Source: Prorocentrum cordatum (lineage: Eukaryota > Sar > Dinophyceae > Prorocentrales > Prorocentraceae). From it: a DNA stretch of 33,500 bases. The notes beneath the pieces were generated by a model, which searched no databases, was not told where the DNA came from, and saw nothing but the letters and a program-made list of their open reading frames with translations. Each line of letters opens with the position of its first letter. The stretch's first letter is position 1. The stretch covers positions 182,133 to 215,632 of the forward strand of contig CAUYUJ010000359.1 in assembly GCA_963575745.1 (NCBI GenBank). Direction: 5' to 3'. Shown here one piece after another: positions 10,099 through 18,810 of the stretch. A program made the position numbers and the translations under genes.

Positions 10099-10190
10099 CA
10101 GACACACACACACACACACATACAGAATCAGTCGTCGATCCTTTCGAAGAGGTGGGAAAATAAGGGAAGGGGAGGGGGACGAAAACACAA
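10099..10190. repeat. (CA)n plus partial dispersed repeat J
   Basis: (CA)10-like run (10099-10120), then 'GTCGAT…TTCGAAGAGGTGGGAAAATAAGGGAAG…GACGAAA'. This matches the first part of the longer copies at 21980-22120 and 23318-23440. Confidence 0.6.
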
Positions 10191-10364
10191 GAAATCTTGG
10201 CTGCATTTCCCCATCCCTTCGCCTGCGCCTTTGGGGGGCGGCGAGAGCTCGCCGCCGCGCGCGCGAAGGGCCTCTCCAGGCCCGCTCGGAGCGCCGGCGC
10301 CCTCGAACTGCGCGCGCTGGCTGCCAAGACCTTTCTGAGTGAAGCGATGCAGAGAGGGAGAGAG

Positions 10365-10390
10365 AAAAAAAAAAAAAAAAAAAAAAAAAA
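10365..10390. repeat. A26 homopolymer
   Basis: Twenty-six consecutive A residues preceded by GAGAGAG in very GC-rich DNA. It could be a retroposition tail on the plus strand, but no source RNA or target duplication is recognised. Confidence 0.9.
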
Positions 10391-11357
10391 CGCCGTGCAT
10401 GTCAGAGGTGCATGGGCGGGAAAACTGGCGCCGACGCGACGGCAGCCGAGCGCCGTGAAACACTTCGAACACCCCATCGTCGCCAACTCTGTGGGCAGGG
10501 CGTTTCTGAAAACTTGTATGTGCACACATCCCCATTCGCAACGAGGCCCTCCCAAGGTGGACGACCCGGGGGAGCAACGGCAGCAGGAGGCAGAGGAGGA
10601 AACGACGCCCGGAATTGGGACAAGCCCGGAGCCGAGGCACGGGCAGCTGACGAAAACAAGAAACAGATTTGCGGGTGCCTGCGAGAAACTTCTCGTCGCC
10701 GCGGCTGGGTTCTGGCCAGGACAACCCCCTCAGGACAGGCACTGGGCTACGAGCTGAGGACTAGCGCCCACACCTGTGCGTGCGACCCCTAGATCTTCTC
10801 GGCGTGGAATTCCGTGGGGAGCGATTAGCGTGCGTTGTCGGATAGAGATCTTCGTTCGAACGGGAGCCCCCCTGCGGTCCGACGGCTCGCACCCAAATCT
10901 AAATCACCTTCATCTCGTTGCCCTTCCATGGTCATCCTCCCTTGGGGCTTGAGTGCGTGATGTTCTTTCTTCATTGGGGGCGTATATCTTGAGGCCCAAG
11001 ACCCAAGCCTCGTGCGGCACGAGAAGATCAAGCCGACCGATGCTTTCCTCGGTTCGGGCCGCTGGATGTCCAGCCTCGGGCCCCGTTGGCCGTCAGATGA
11101 TGTAAACGCCAAAAGTCGGAAATGTCATCATTCGCTTGCCGAAGGTCGTCATCTGTCCTGGTGGCGTGTCCGAAGATTGAGTCCGACACCGATCGCGGTG
11201 GGGATGGAGGCGTCGCGGGTGATTGAATCGTTGGGTGCAGCCGTCAGGGATTTTGTTTGGGCGGCCCGCCGGTGGGCCCCACCGTCAGCCCAAATTGCAA
11301 ACACACCTGTGGAAACCGTGACGGCCAAACACGGCGGGTTCCGTCGGTTTCCCCTTC
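10391..11357. other. No recognisable gene
   Basis: A 126-codon plus frame (10412-10792, ATG start, Gly/Arg/Ala-rich) and a 95-codon minus frame (10825-11112) have no motif. 10800-11250 is lower in GC than its flanks. Confidence 0.4.
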
Positions 11358-11560
11358 TTTGCGCCACAAATTGCGTCATCCATGGGTTGTGTCACCCATG
11401 GGCGGCGCCATCGCCATCCAGCGGTTGCACGACAGGTTGCGCCGTCCATGGGTTAGGCTGCAACATGGGTTGCGCCATCCGCTGGTTGCGCCACAAGGCT
11501 GCGCCACCCGTGGGTTGCGCCATTGGCGGCGCGATCCAACGGTTGCGCTATCGGTTGCGC
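11358..11560. repeat. GGTTGCGCCATCCRTGG minisatellite
   Basis: About ten degenerate units of 16-21 bp built on 'GGTTGCGCCATCCATGG', including 11437, 11467, 11485 and 11513. Translation gives spurious Met/Gly/Cys or Trp/Arg frames. Confidence 0.85.
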
Positions 11561-11564
11561 CGTC

Positions 11565-11672
11565 TCCCACGCGGACGGCGACGGCGACGGCGACGACGGC
11601 GATGGCGACGACGACGACCACCACCACCACCACCACCACGACGACGACGACGAGGACGACGACGACGACGAG

Positions 11673-11716
<44 letters not shown>
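11565..11716. repeat. (GAC/ACC)n trinucleotide tract
   Basis: CGACGG units, then pure GAC with an internal (CAC)7-like block (11621-11638). The frames give poly-Asp, poly-Arg, poly-Thr or His runs. Confidence 0.95.
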
Positions 11717-11717
<1 letters not shown>

Positions 11718-11837
11718 GGCGCAGGGGCCGTCTCCAGGGCCGCCGCGGCTCGAAGGCCGCCGCGCTCCGCCGCGGGCGGGCGGGCCCGGCCCCCCCGGGG
11801 GGATGCCGGCCACGGACCCCGCCAGGCAGGGCCGCCT

Positions 11838-12125
11838 ACGATCCGATTCGATGCGATTCGATGCGCTGGCTGGGTTTTATTCACTTTATTCGATTCGATG
11901 CGATTCGATGTGATTCGATGTGATCGGTTCCATCGATGTGATTCGATGTGCTTCGATGCGATCAATGTGATTAGATGTAATTCGGTTCCGGTTCTGATTT
12001 GATCACGGACATCGGCCAGGGCCAGCCGGAAGCGGGGCGCGGCGACTCGATGCCGATCCGATTCGAGACGAGTCGTTGGCGGTTCGATCCGCTGTCGATG
12101 CGATCCGAATTTGCGATCCGATCCA
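11838..12125. repeat. 10-bp GATTCGATGT minisatellite
   Basis: 'GATTCGATGT' and 'GATTCGATGC' recur at about 10-bp steps (11838-11990). They reappear more diverged at 12050-12125 ('CGATCCGATTCGA', 'GCGATCCGA'). Confidence 0.85.
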
Positions 12126-12467
12126 GCGCAGACCCCGCCAGGGGCCGCACGAGGACGCCCCTCGGCAGGCGGCGGGCGCACGACTTCAGCCCGCCGTGGG
12201 GCCGTCAAGGGAGGAAAACCGCCACCCAGACCCCGACAGCCCCTGAGATTCCGAGGAGGAAAAGGTACCCATACATCTATCCTCCCCTCGTTTTCCCTTT
12301 TTGTTGGGCCTCCTGGGCCTCCGTCGTCGCCACCGCTGGATTCGTCTCAAAATCTTGGTCAGAACGCACCCCAGGAGAGGTCCAGGGAGTGGTATTGGTA
12401 CCACCTGGTTTTTCCCTAGAGATCCTGGCGTTGCCATTTTTTTACCACCGGCGGTTGCGCTCAATTT
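12126..12467. other. No recognisable gene
   Basis: Short frames without motifs; average GC. Confidence 0.4.
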
Positions 12468-12561
12468 CGGGCCCTGGGACCCTCACAGATCGATCCGGCT
12501 CGAGACATGGCGCGAAAAAAAAGTGGAATCTAGGGCCCCCGGCATAATTTTTACGATGCTG
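12468..12561. repeat. Dispersed repeat K, left half (interrupted copy)
   Basis: 'GATCGATCC.GCTCGAGA.ATG' and 'GGGCCC…ACGATGCTG' match 22785-22862. The right half continues at 12769-12815 ('CGTCGGATCTCGGGGACTGG'), matching 22863-22895. The material between is foldback element B1 plus a 31-bp direct repeat. Confidence 0.6.
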
Positions 12562-12563
12562 TA

Positions 12564-12738
12564 CAGTGGAGGCCCATGCAAAGAAACACCCTGCTTGCCT
12601 CCAGGGTGCCCTGGGTTTCTCGAGTTTCGATGGTTTGTGGTGGAAAGCGTGACGTTCCCGCACCAAAAATCCATGGACCTCCTGGGGTCTCAGGGTTGGG
12701 TTTCTTGTGGAAGGTTTCTTTGGGTCGAGCCCCTACTG
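12564..12738. mobile_element. Foldback element B1 (MITE-like, TA-flanked)
   Basis: 175 bp beginning CAGTGGAGGCCC and ending GAGCCCCTACTG, so the ends are inverted repeats of about 17 bp, bounded by TA on both sides. A CAGT terminus with TA duplication is typical of Tc1/mariner-type non-autonomous elements; that assignment is inference. A 31-bp direct repeat (12531-12561 and 12739-12769, 'TAGGGC.CC.GGC.T.ATTTTT') flanks it. No transposase is visible. Confidence 0.7.
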
Positions 12739-12937
12739 TAGGGCTCCTGGCGTGATTTTTACGATGTCGCATCCTTTTGCAACGTCGGATCTCGGGGACT
12801 GGCGCTTCCTGAACGGCCCTGGGCATGTACCTAAACAGCCCTGCCCTGCTCGACGCCTTGCGTGGGTGCGTTTACTACTGGACGGCGTCGCTCGTCGGGA
12901 GACTTCAGCTGGGCGGGGGGGGGGCCTGCCCTTCTTA

Positions 12938-13113
12938 CAGTGGCCGCCCGTGCCAAGAAGCACCCTGCTTGCCTCCAGGGTGCCCTGGGTTTCTTGAGTG
13001 TCGGCGGTTTTGCGATGGAAAGCGTGAAGTCCCCACGCCGAAAATCAATGGACGTCCTGGGGTCTCAGGCTTGGGTTTCTTGTGGAACGTTTCTTGTGGT
13101 CGGGCCCCCACTG
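12938..13113. mobile_element. Foldback element B2 (second copy of B)
   Basis: 176 bp, same orientation, body about 80% like B1. Ends CAGTGGCCGCCCG and CGGGCCCCCACTG. TA precedes it; CA follows it, possibly a mutated TA. The body keeps an open frame of about 40 codons shared with copy B3. Confidence 0.75.
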
Positions 13114-13169
13114 CAATCGCTTCGCTCACTCCGCGGGCCCGTACTGCGCCATCGCAGGCGTTTGCCTGC

Positions 13170-13350
13170 GCGTGGCCTCCGGGGGGCCTCTTGGGAGCCG
13201 TTTGGGGGCCTCTCGGAGCATCTTCTGGGGCCTCTTCGTGGGGCCTCCAGGGGGCCTCCGTCGGGAAGGGGCTTCTTGGGGGTCGTTTGGGGGCCTCTGG
13301 GAGCCTCTTTTTGAGCCTCTTGGGAGCCTCTTCTGGGGTCCTCCTGGCTT
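13170..13350. repeat. GGCCTCTTGGGAGCC-type array
   Basis: About ten degenerate units of 12-18 bp ('GGGGGCCTCT.GGAGC'). Same motif and orientation as 16.4-18.7 kb. Confidence 0.85.
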
Positions 13351-13406
13351 CGCGTGTCGGTAAAACTGCTTTTCCGGGGGGGGGAGGGATGCTCTGCCCT
13401 TCTTAG

Positions 13407-14470
13407 GCTGGGGGCGCGACCTCACCGACGTGCACCAGGGCGCCGCCGCGGACCTCGCGGATCCCCCGGGCCTCGGCGGGGGCGCCCCCGCCGGCGCCGC
13501 GCCCGCGGCGCCGCCCGCGGGCGCGGCCGGCGCCGCCCCGTCGCTCTCGGGCTCCTCCTCGGGCTCGGGCGGCCCGGGCTCGTGCTGCTCCAGGCGCTCC
13601 TCGCGCGGCTCGCGCTGCTCGGGGCGCTCGCCGCGGTCGGGCGGCCGCGGGCCCGGGCGGCGGCGCCGCCGCCTGCGGCGGCTCCCCTCGCTGCGCAGCG
13701 GGCGCGGCCCGCGGCGGTCGCAGTCGTTGCGCGGGCCGCAGCGGTCGTGCTCGCGCCGGAGCGGGCGCGGCCGAGGGCGCTCGCGCTCGCCCGGCGTGCC
13801 GCGCAGGGCGCAGGTTGCGGGCCCGCCGGGCCGCTCGATGTCGCCCTCGGAGAGGCGGCGGGTGCGGGCGCAGTGCCTGATCAAGAAGCGCCAGCTGTGC
13901 CGCTTCTTCGCCAGGGACGCCTGCGCGAAGGGCGTCTTCTGCATCTGGGCCCACGGCGAGGCCGAGCTCGAGCTGGCGGCGCCGCCGTCTGGCCCGTGCG
14001 CCCGGAAGACGAGGCTGTGCAGCCACTACGTCGAGGGCTGGTGCGCCCAGGGCAAGCTGTGCCCGTTTGCGCACGGCTCGGACGAGCTGCGCAAGGACCC
14101 GAGGGACAAGTCCGCCCAGCGGCCGCAGCAGACGGGCGCGTGGCTCGGCCGGCGTCACGACCTGGACGCCGCTGTGATGATGGCAGCCGGCCCGGAGAAG
14201 CTGGAGCAGCTGACAGACGTGCAGAGGTTGGAGAAGCTGACCGACGTGCGCCCCAACGCCAAGAAGCGCGCGGCGCCAGCGGCGTTGGGGCAGGGCAGGA
14301 GGTCCTCGAAGCCCACAGCACGCCACACGCATGGGCTTCGGGAGGTCCTCGCAGATCTCTTGCGTCGTCATTGGGCCCTCTGCCCTGGCTCGCGAGACGC
14401 GGCAGGGGCGGCGCAAGAGGCGCCGCCAGGGGGGGGGTCCAGCGCCGACCCAACACAGTCGGGGCGCTGA
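13407..14470 (+). CDS. Tandem CCCH zinc-finger protein with SR-rich N-terminus (5' partial)
   Basis: Open frame of about 354 codons, TGA at 14468. Numbering from codon 13430, an Ala/Gly/Pro-rich segment and an Arg/Ser-rich region ('SRRSSRGSRCSGRSPRSGG', about residues 53-130) precede two zinc fingers. Both fit CX7CX5CX3H: C157-C165-C171-H175 ('CRFFARDACAKGVFCIWAH') and C197-C205-C211-H215 ('CSHYVEGWCAQGKLCPFAH'). A charged tail carries a short duplication ('EQLTDVQR/EKLTDVRP'). CCCH pairs of this spacing normally bind single-stranded RNA; SR regions are common in splicing or mRNA-handling proteins. No ATG opens the frame: the first is 13838, giving a 210-residue protein that keeps both fingers. 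Otherwise 'CCCTTCTTAG' (13397-13406) looks like a 3' splice site, with a GT at 13360 as a possible donor. Very GC-rich. Alternative frames here are shadows. Confidence 0.75.
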
Positions 14471-14834
14471 CTGAGGAACCTTTTTCGTTGGGGAGGGGCT
14501 CGGTGTTGATTGTTTCAAAGTTTGCCTCGGGTTTTCCTGAGGTTTTCCATGGGAAATCGAGGTTGAACTTATGGGAAAAAGGGGCCTCCTTCCTTATTTA
14601 GGGTTCCTTAGGGCAACGCCTCGACTGTCGGTCTGCGCGGACGTCCGGAAGTCGATGCTCACGGCGTGCTGCGGTCTTCCAAGGAGATCCCCTTCGCGCG
14701 GGAACCTCGGGTCCTCGGGGGAGGCCGAATGTAGCCCTGCGCAGGCGTGGAGGGGCCCTTATGGGGCGCCAAGAGGCCAGTGCTGGGCGCACGCCGTGGC
14801 CCCGTCGACGCGGGGAGGGTCAGTTGCACGCTGG
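14471..14834. other. Downstream of the zinc-finger gene, no recognised feature
   Basis: 14470-14600 drops in GC and has T-rich runs (possible 3' UTR). No recognisable polyadenylation signal was assigned. Confidence 0.35.
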
Positions 14835-15005
14835 TCGTTGAGAATATGTATTCTTAGACTCCCAGATCCAAGTCTGCTTCACGCGCCCTCCTGCTTCAAG
14901 AATCGACATGCTTCTGCTGTGTGCTGTTATGCCCTGGGAGCGCTTGGACCCAGTATACTTGATCCGCCTTCCGATGCCATGCTTTTGCCTGCTTCTTCCA
15001 ACCGA
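14835..15005. repeat. Dispersed repeat I, copy 1
   Basis: Shares 'CTCCCAGATCCAAGTCT.C', 'CCT.CTTCAAGAATCGAC' and a second half 'CCCAGTATACTTGATCCGCC' with 25425-25612 and 31415-31570. Confidence 0.65.
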
Positions 15006-15021
15006 CGTGTAAGGTAAGGAC

Positions 15022-15205
15022 AACCCTAAGTGTAAGTCGGGCGTGTCTCTCTACAGGAGGAATATGCAAAAATAAGATAAAAAAAGGTCTGGCGACAATG
15101 TTTCCACTACTTTTGATGATGCTTTGATTACGTGTTTGATTATTCTTCATTTTTCGCCCGAAATCCGCCTGTAGGAGGACATGCCCGACCTACGTAACCC
15201 TAGGT
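15022..15205. mobile_element. Foldback element A1 with 10-bp direct repeats and GT-AG geometry
   Basis: Inverted ends GTAAGTCGGGCGTGTC (15032) and GCCCGACCTACGT (to 15195), with about 25-bp arms ('CTACAGG' and 'CCTGTAG' at the inner edge). Flanks: AACCCTAAGT (15022-15031) and AACCCTAGGT (15196-15205), 9 of 10 identical. Removing 15030-15203 (GT…AG) would leave one flank copy. The AT-rich interior aligns with A2. Non-autonomous, no ORF. Confidence 0.7.
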
Positions 15206-15443
15206 TTGGGAGGGGCGCCGTGCGTGGGCTCTCCGCCTCGGGCTGCTTTTTGTTGTTCGGCTTGCCCTGCGCTGGGGCTCGCGTGCCCTTACCCCGCGCC
15301 CCTGGCGGCCACGTGCTCGCCGGCGCGTCGCCCCGGGGGAGGCGGGGCGGTTCCTTTGGTCAAGCAATGGCGAAGCGTCCGGGCTCGTTTATTGGCCCAC
15401 CAAAGAGTGTTCTGAGAACCTTTTGTGGTCTGCACGAGGTGAT
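15206..15443. other. GC-rich, no recognised gene
   Basis: A plus frame (15181-15492) is open through here. It would be in frame with the upstream frame 14571-15013 if 15014-15203 were removed, but both run through repeats and show no domain. Confidence 0.3.
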
Positions 15444-15541
15444 CTTAGAGCATGTCTGGCTGGGACTGTTTTGTTTTAACACATCGGGCTAATATTCTAG
15501 GAACACTGGCTTCTGTTGTTAAAACAGTTTGGGATTCTAAG
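15444..15541. mobile_element. AT-rich foldback, 98 bp
   Basis: Left arm CTTAGA…ACTGTTTTGTTTTAACA, right arm TGTTAAAACAGT…TCTAAG. A low-GC island in GC-rich DNA. It could be a small MITE or a chance hairpin. Confidence 0.45.
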
Positions 15542-16204
15542 AAAATGTCGTAGTTGGCCTAAAGGAATGCCGGTACAGTCGGTCCCTGCTCAATTTGGCA
15601 TCGATCGGGCGTGTGCATTTTTCCCGGCCTGGACCATCGAAAAACATCCTGGGTCCGACCGTATTTGGCTTGCGATCGTCTGCTGACGAGCCCAATGAGG
15701 GTGCGCATCCAATCCTCCTCCCTCATCCTTCTCGATGTCCTTATCTCTCACCCCTCCTCATTCGGAATCTTGCGGGGGGGCGCGCCTCAAAAAACTCTAG
15801 TGGGTCCTCGCCGGTGGTCCTCCCTCGTGGGCTCGAAGGCGTGGGTCATCTTGCGGAAAATAAGCGCGCGAAATCGAAAAATGGATGGGGCATGGACGTC
15901 CGAGCGATGGCGAGTTCCCAGACCCCCGACGTCATGACTTGTTCACAGCGTGGGCCCCCAGAGGTCTCGACCCGTTACCCAGAATTGGCTTCTCGTCCCG
16001 AGTATGTTTTTCAGATGCCAGGGGCTTGGCGAGGCCCAGAGTGGCTCAAACCTAGCCGTCGGGGCTTTTTTCCCCAACCATCTTGTGGTGTTATGTCCTC
16101 GTTTTGAAGAGACAGCACCCCGCGTCACTCCTCCTCCTCCCCCTCCTCCCTCCTCCCATCTCTCCCGCGTCCCATCCGTCCCTCTGCCCTCCGAATGTCA
16201 ACCA
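15542..16204. other. No recognisable gene
   Basis: 170-codon and 120-codon plus frames lack motifs. A short CTC run lies at 16124-16160. Confidence 0.4.
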
Positions 16205-16320
16205 TTCCGGCATACCCCTCACACGCTTCGTGGCCCCATAGGGAGCTCCACCGAAGGCCCCAGTGGCAGCTCCCGCAATCAGTTACACCCCAATTCTAGA
16301 CGCTTCGCGTAACCCCACCA
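16205..16320. repeat. Single unit of the ~90-bp repeat
   Basis: 'CCCCTCACACGCTTCGTGGC' and 'GGGAGCTCCACCGAAGGCCC' match the consensus of the array at 18805-19745, 2.5 kb away. 'ATTCTAGACGCTTCGCGTA' here (16292) recurs at 16786. Confidence 0.8.
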
Positions 16321-16424
16321 TCCCATCCAGAAACGATGCCCAGAGGAATTGCCTCGATCAGGGAAGTGGACAGCACACAGAGAAATTACGAACATAAGAG
16401 CCTCGTAGGATGCCTCTTGGGATT

Positions 16425-16785
16425 GTTTTGGAGGCCTCTTGGAGCGTCTGGAGGGCATATTGAGGAGGAGGAGGAGGGCGAGCAAAAAGGCAAGAGGTCG
16501 CTTGAATGACTTTCGGAGCCTCTTGGGATATCTCTTGGGCGCTTCTTGGAGGCATCTTGGGACGTCTGGGGGTTCTCTTGGCGGTCCTGGGAGGCTCTTG
16601 GGCGTCTTGAGTGCCTCGGGGGGGGGGGCCTCTTGGGGACGCTTAGGGCCCTCTTGGGGCCCTCTTGAGGGCCTCTTCGGGCCATCTTGGGGCCATCTTG
16701 GAGCCATCTTGGCGCCACTTGGGGCCTCCTGGGTGCCTCTTGGGGCCATCTTGGAGGAGATCGATCAAAGAAGAGGGGTTCCCTA
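16425..16785. repeat. GGCCTCTTGGGGC array, first block
   Basis: Degenerate 12-18-bp units ('CTTGGGGCC', 'GCCTCTTGG', 'CATCTTGGAGC'). The block ends in 'GGAGATCGATCAAAGAAG.GG', the linker that also closes the later higher-order units. Confidence 0.9.
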
Positions 16786-16939
16786 ATTCTAGACGCTTCG
16801 CGTATCCCCACCAGCCCGTCCAGAAATGAGTCCCAGGGGAGTGGAGGTTATGAGGGAAGCGGGGGAGCATGCAGAAAAACAAAGGGCGGGGTGAGCCGCC
16901 ATATACCCCAAGAGGGGGAGGATGTAGGAGGAGCCGTCG

Positions 16940-17147
16940 TCGTCGGAGTAGGAGGAGGAAGAGGAGGAGCAGGAGGAGGAGCAGGAGGAGGAGGAGGAGG
17001 AATAGAAGGAGGAGGAGATGGAGGACTGCGAGGACGAGGAGGACGAGAAGGAGGAAAAGGAGAAGGAGGAGGAGGAGGAGGAGGAGGAGGAGGAGGAGGA
17101 GGGGGAGGAGGGAGGAGGAAGAAAAAGAGGAGGAGGAGGAGGAGGAC
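16940..17147. repeat. (GGA)n microsatellite
   Basis: About 200 bp of GGA/GAA triplets with short interruptions, inserted between two blocks of the GGCCTCTTGGGGC array. Confidence 0.95.
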
Positions 17148-17154
17148 AATTGCG

Positions 17155-18135
17155 AGCTTGGGGGCCTCTTGGGCCGTCCTTGGGGCCTCGTGGCGGTCCC
17201 GGGGGCTTCTTGCGTATCTCGGGGAGCCTCTTGGGGGTGTCTTGCGGGCCTCTTGGAGGCCTCTTGGGGGCATCTTGGGGCCTCTTGGGGCCCTCTTGGG
17301 GCGCTCTTGGGGCGCTCTTGGGAGCCTTCGAGGCGCTCTTGGGGCCATCTTGGAGGAGATCTATCAAAGAAGGGGGGTCCCCAATTAGCGCTGCCCCTCT
17401 AGAGTGCCTCGAGTCGCCTCTTGGGCCCCCCCAAGAGGCCAAAATCCTTCCAAAACCTAGGTAAAATCAATGTTTTTTGTTTTCTCGCCTTTTCGCTCTT
17501 GGACCCGTCTTGGGAGCCTCTTGGGCCTCTTGGGGGTCTCTTGGGAGCCTTTTGGAGGCCTCTTGGGCGCCTCTTGGGGCCTCTTGGGGCGCTCTCGGGG
17601 CGCTCTTGGGGCGCTCTTGGGAGCCTTCGGGGCGCTCTTGGGGCCATCTTGCAGGAGATCGATCAGAGAAGAGGGGGTCCCCAATTAGCGTTGCCCCTCT
17701 AGAGTGCCTCGAGTCGCCTCTTGGGCCCCCCAAGAGGCCAAAATCCTTCCAAAACCTAGATAAAATCAATGTTTTCTGTTTTCTCGCCTTTTCGCTCTTG
17801 GAGCCGTCTTGGGTCATCTTGGACTCTCTTGGGGCCTCTTGGGGGTCTCTTGGCAACGTCTTGGAGGCTTCTTGGGGGCCTCTTGGGGTCTCTTGGGGCC
17901 CTCTTGAGGCGCTCTTGGGGCGCTCTTGGGAGCCTTCGGGGCGCTCTTTGGGCCATCTTGGAGGAGATCTATCAAAGAAGGGGGGGGTGCTTATTAGCCC
18001 CGCCCCTCCAGAGTGCCTCGAGTCGCCTCTTGGGCCCCCCCAAGATGCCAAAATCCTTCCAAAACCTAAGTAAAATCAATGTTTTGTGTTTTTTCGCCTG
18101 TTCGCTCTTGGAGCTGTCTTGGGCCATCTTGGACG
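17155..18135. repeat. Higher-order repeat, ~300-bp unit, three copies
   Basis: Each unit is a run of GGCCTCTTGGGGC motifs, then a 'GAGGAGAT.TATCAAAGAAG' linker (17354, 17652, 17961), a perfect hairpin GCCTCTTGGG/CCCAAGAGGC (near 17415, 17714, 18023; one mismatch in the third), then AT-rich 'CTTCCAAAACCTA' and 'TAAAATCAATGTTTT'. Successive units are offset by 298 and 309 bp and highly similar. Confidence 0.9.
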
Positions 18136-18300
18136 CTCTGACACCTCGCGACCGGCCCCGTCCAGGTCAGTGGGGAGGGGTAAGGGGAGGGGTAAACCCC
18201 TCCCCGAAGGGGAAGAAGGGGGTTGGCAGAGGAAACTCCCTAGACCACCTACGCCCTAAAGGGCTGGTGGGATTCGCGCCCCCCCTCGGGAACCTCCAGA
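18136..18300. repeat. Duplicated ~150-bp segment, copy 1, with G/C hairpin
   Basis: Matches 18668-18815: 'CCCCGTCCA', 'TAAACCCCTCCCCGAAGGGG', 'GGGCTGGTGGGATT'. Contains a strong hairpin (GGGGAGGGGTAAACCCCTCC, 18185-18204). Both copies follow 'CCATCTTGGACGCTCT'. Confidence 0.85.
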
Positions 18301-18309
18301 ATCGCCTCC

Positions 18310-18667
18310 TGAACCCCTCTTGGGGCGCTCTTGGAGCGCTCTTGGGCGCTCTTGGGGTCGTCTTGGGGCTCTCTTGGGCCCCTGTTGGGGCTCTCTTGGG
18401 CCCTCTTGGAGCCATCTTGAGGCCTCGGATGGCCATCGGAAGCGAAAAAGCGAGAAGGCAAAAATCATTGGTTTTCCTTAGGTTTTTGAAGGATGTTGGC
18501 CTCTTGGGAGGCCTCCGTGGCCACTTGGAGTCGTCTTGGGGCGGTCTTGGGGCTTCTTGGAGCATCTTGGGAGCCATCTCGAGCCATCTTGGGGTATCTT
18601 GGGCCATCTTAGAGCATCTTGGGCTCTCTGAGGCCCTCTTGGAACCATCTTAGGCCATCTTGGACGC
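18310..18667. repeat. GGCCTCTTGGGGC array, last block
   Basis: Motif runs with an AT-rich linker at 18440-18500 that is a variant of the higher-order linker ('AAAAATCATTGGTTTTCC'). Confidence 0.88.
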
Positions 18668-18810
18668 TCTAACTACCAGCGCCCCCCCCGTCCAAGTCCA
18701 GGGGAGGAGGTTAGGGGGAGGGATAAACCCCTCCCCGAAGGGGAAGAAGGAGGTTGGAAGAGGAAGCTCCTTAAACCACATACGCCCAGAGGGCTGGTGG
18801 GATTTCGGTG
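18668..18810. repeat. Duplicated ~150-bp segment, copy 2
   Basis: Second copy of 18136-18300, about 80% alike, same orientation, with the same hairpin at 18714-18742. It leads directly into the 90-bp array. Confidence 0.85.

Noticed and set aside
11565-11716. Poly-Asp/poly-His protein segment
   Set aside because: Pure GAC/CAC trinucleotide repeat with no coding context.
13354-14601. 415-codon plus frame and 371-codon minus frame over the zinc-finger gene
   Set aside because: Shadow frames of the GC-rich CCCH gene; only the 13430 frame contains the Cys/His spacing of two fingers.
15196-15205. AACCCTA resembling a telomere unit
   Set aside because: Only one copy on each side of element A1; better explained as the target duplication.
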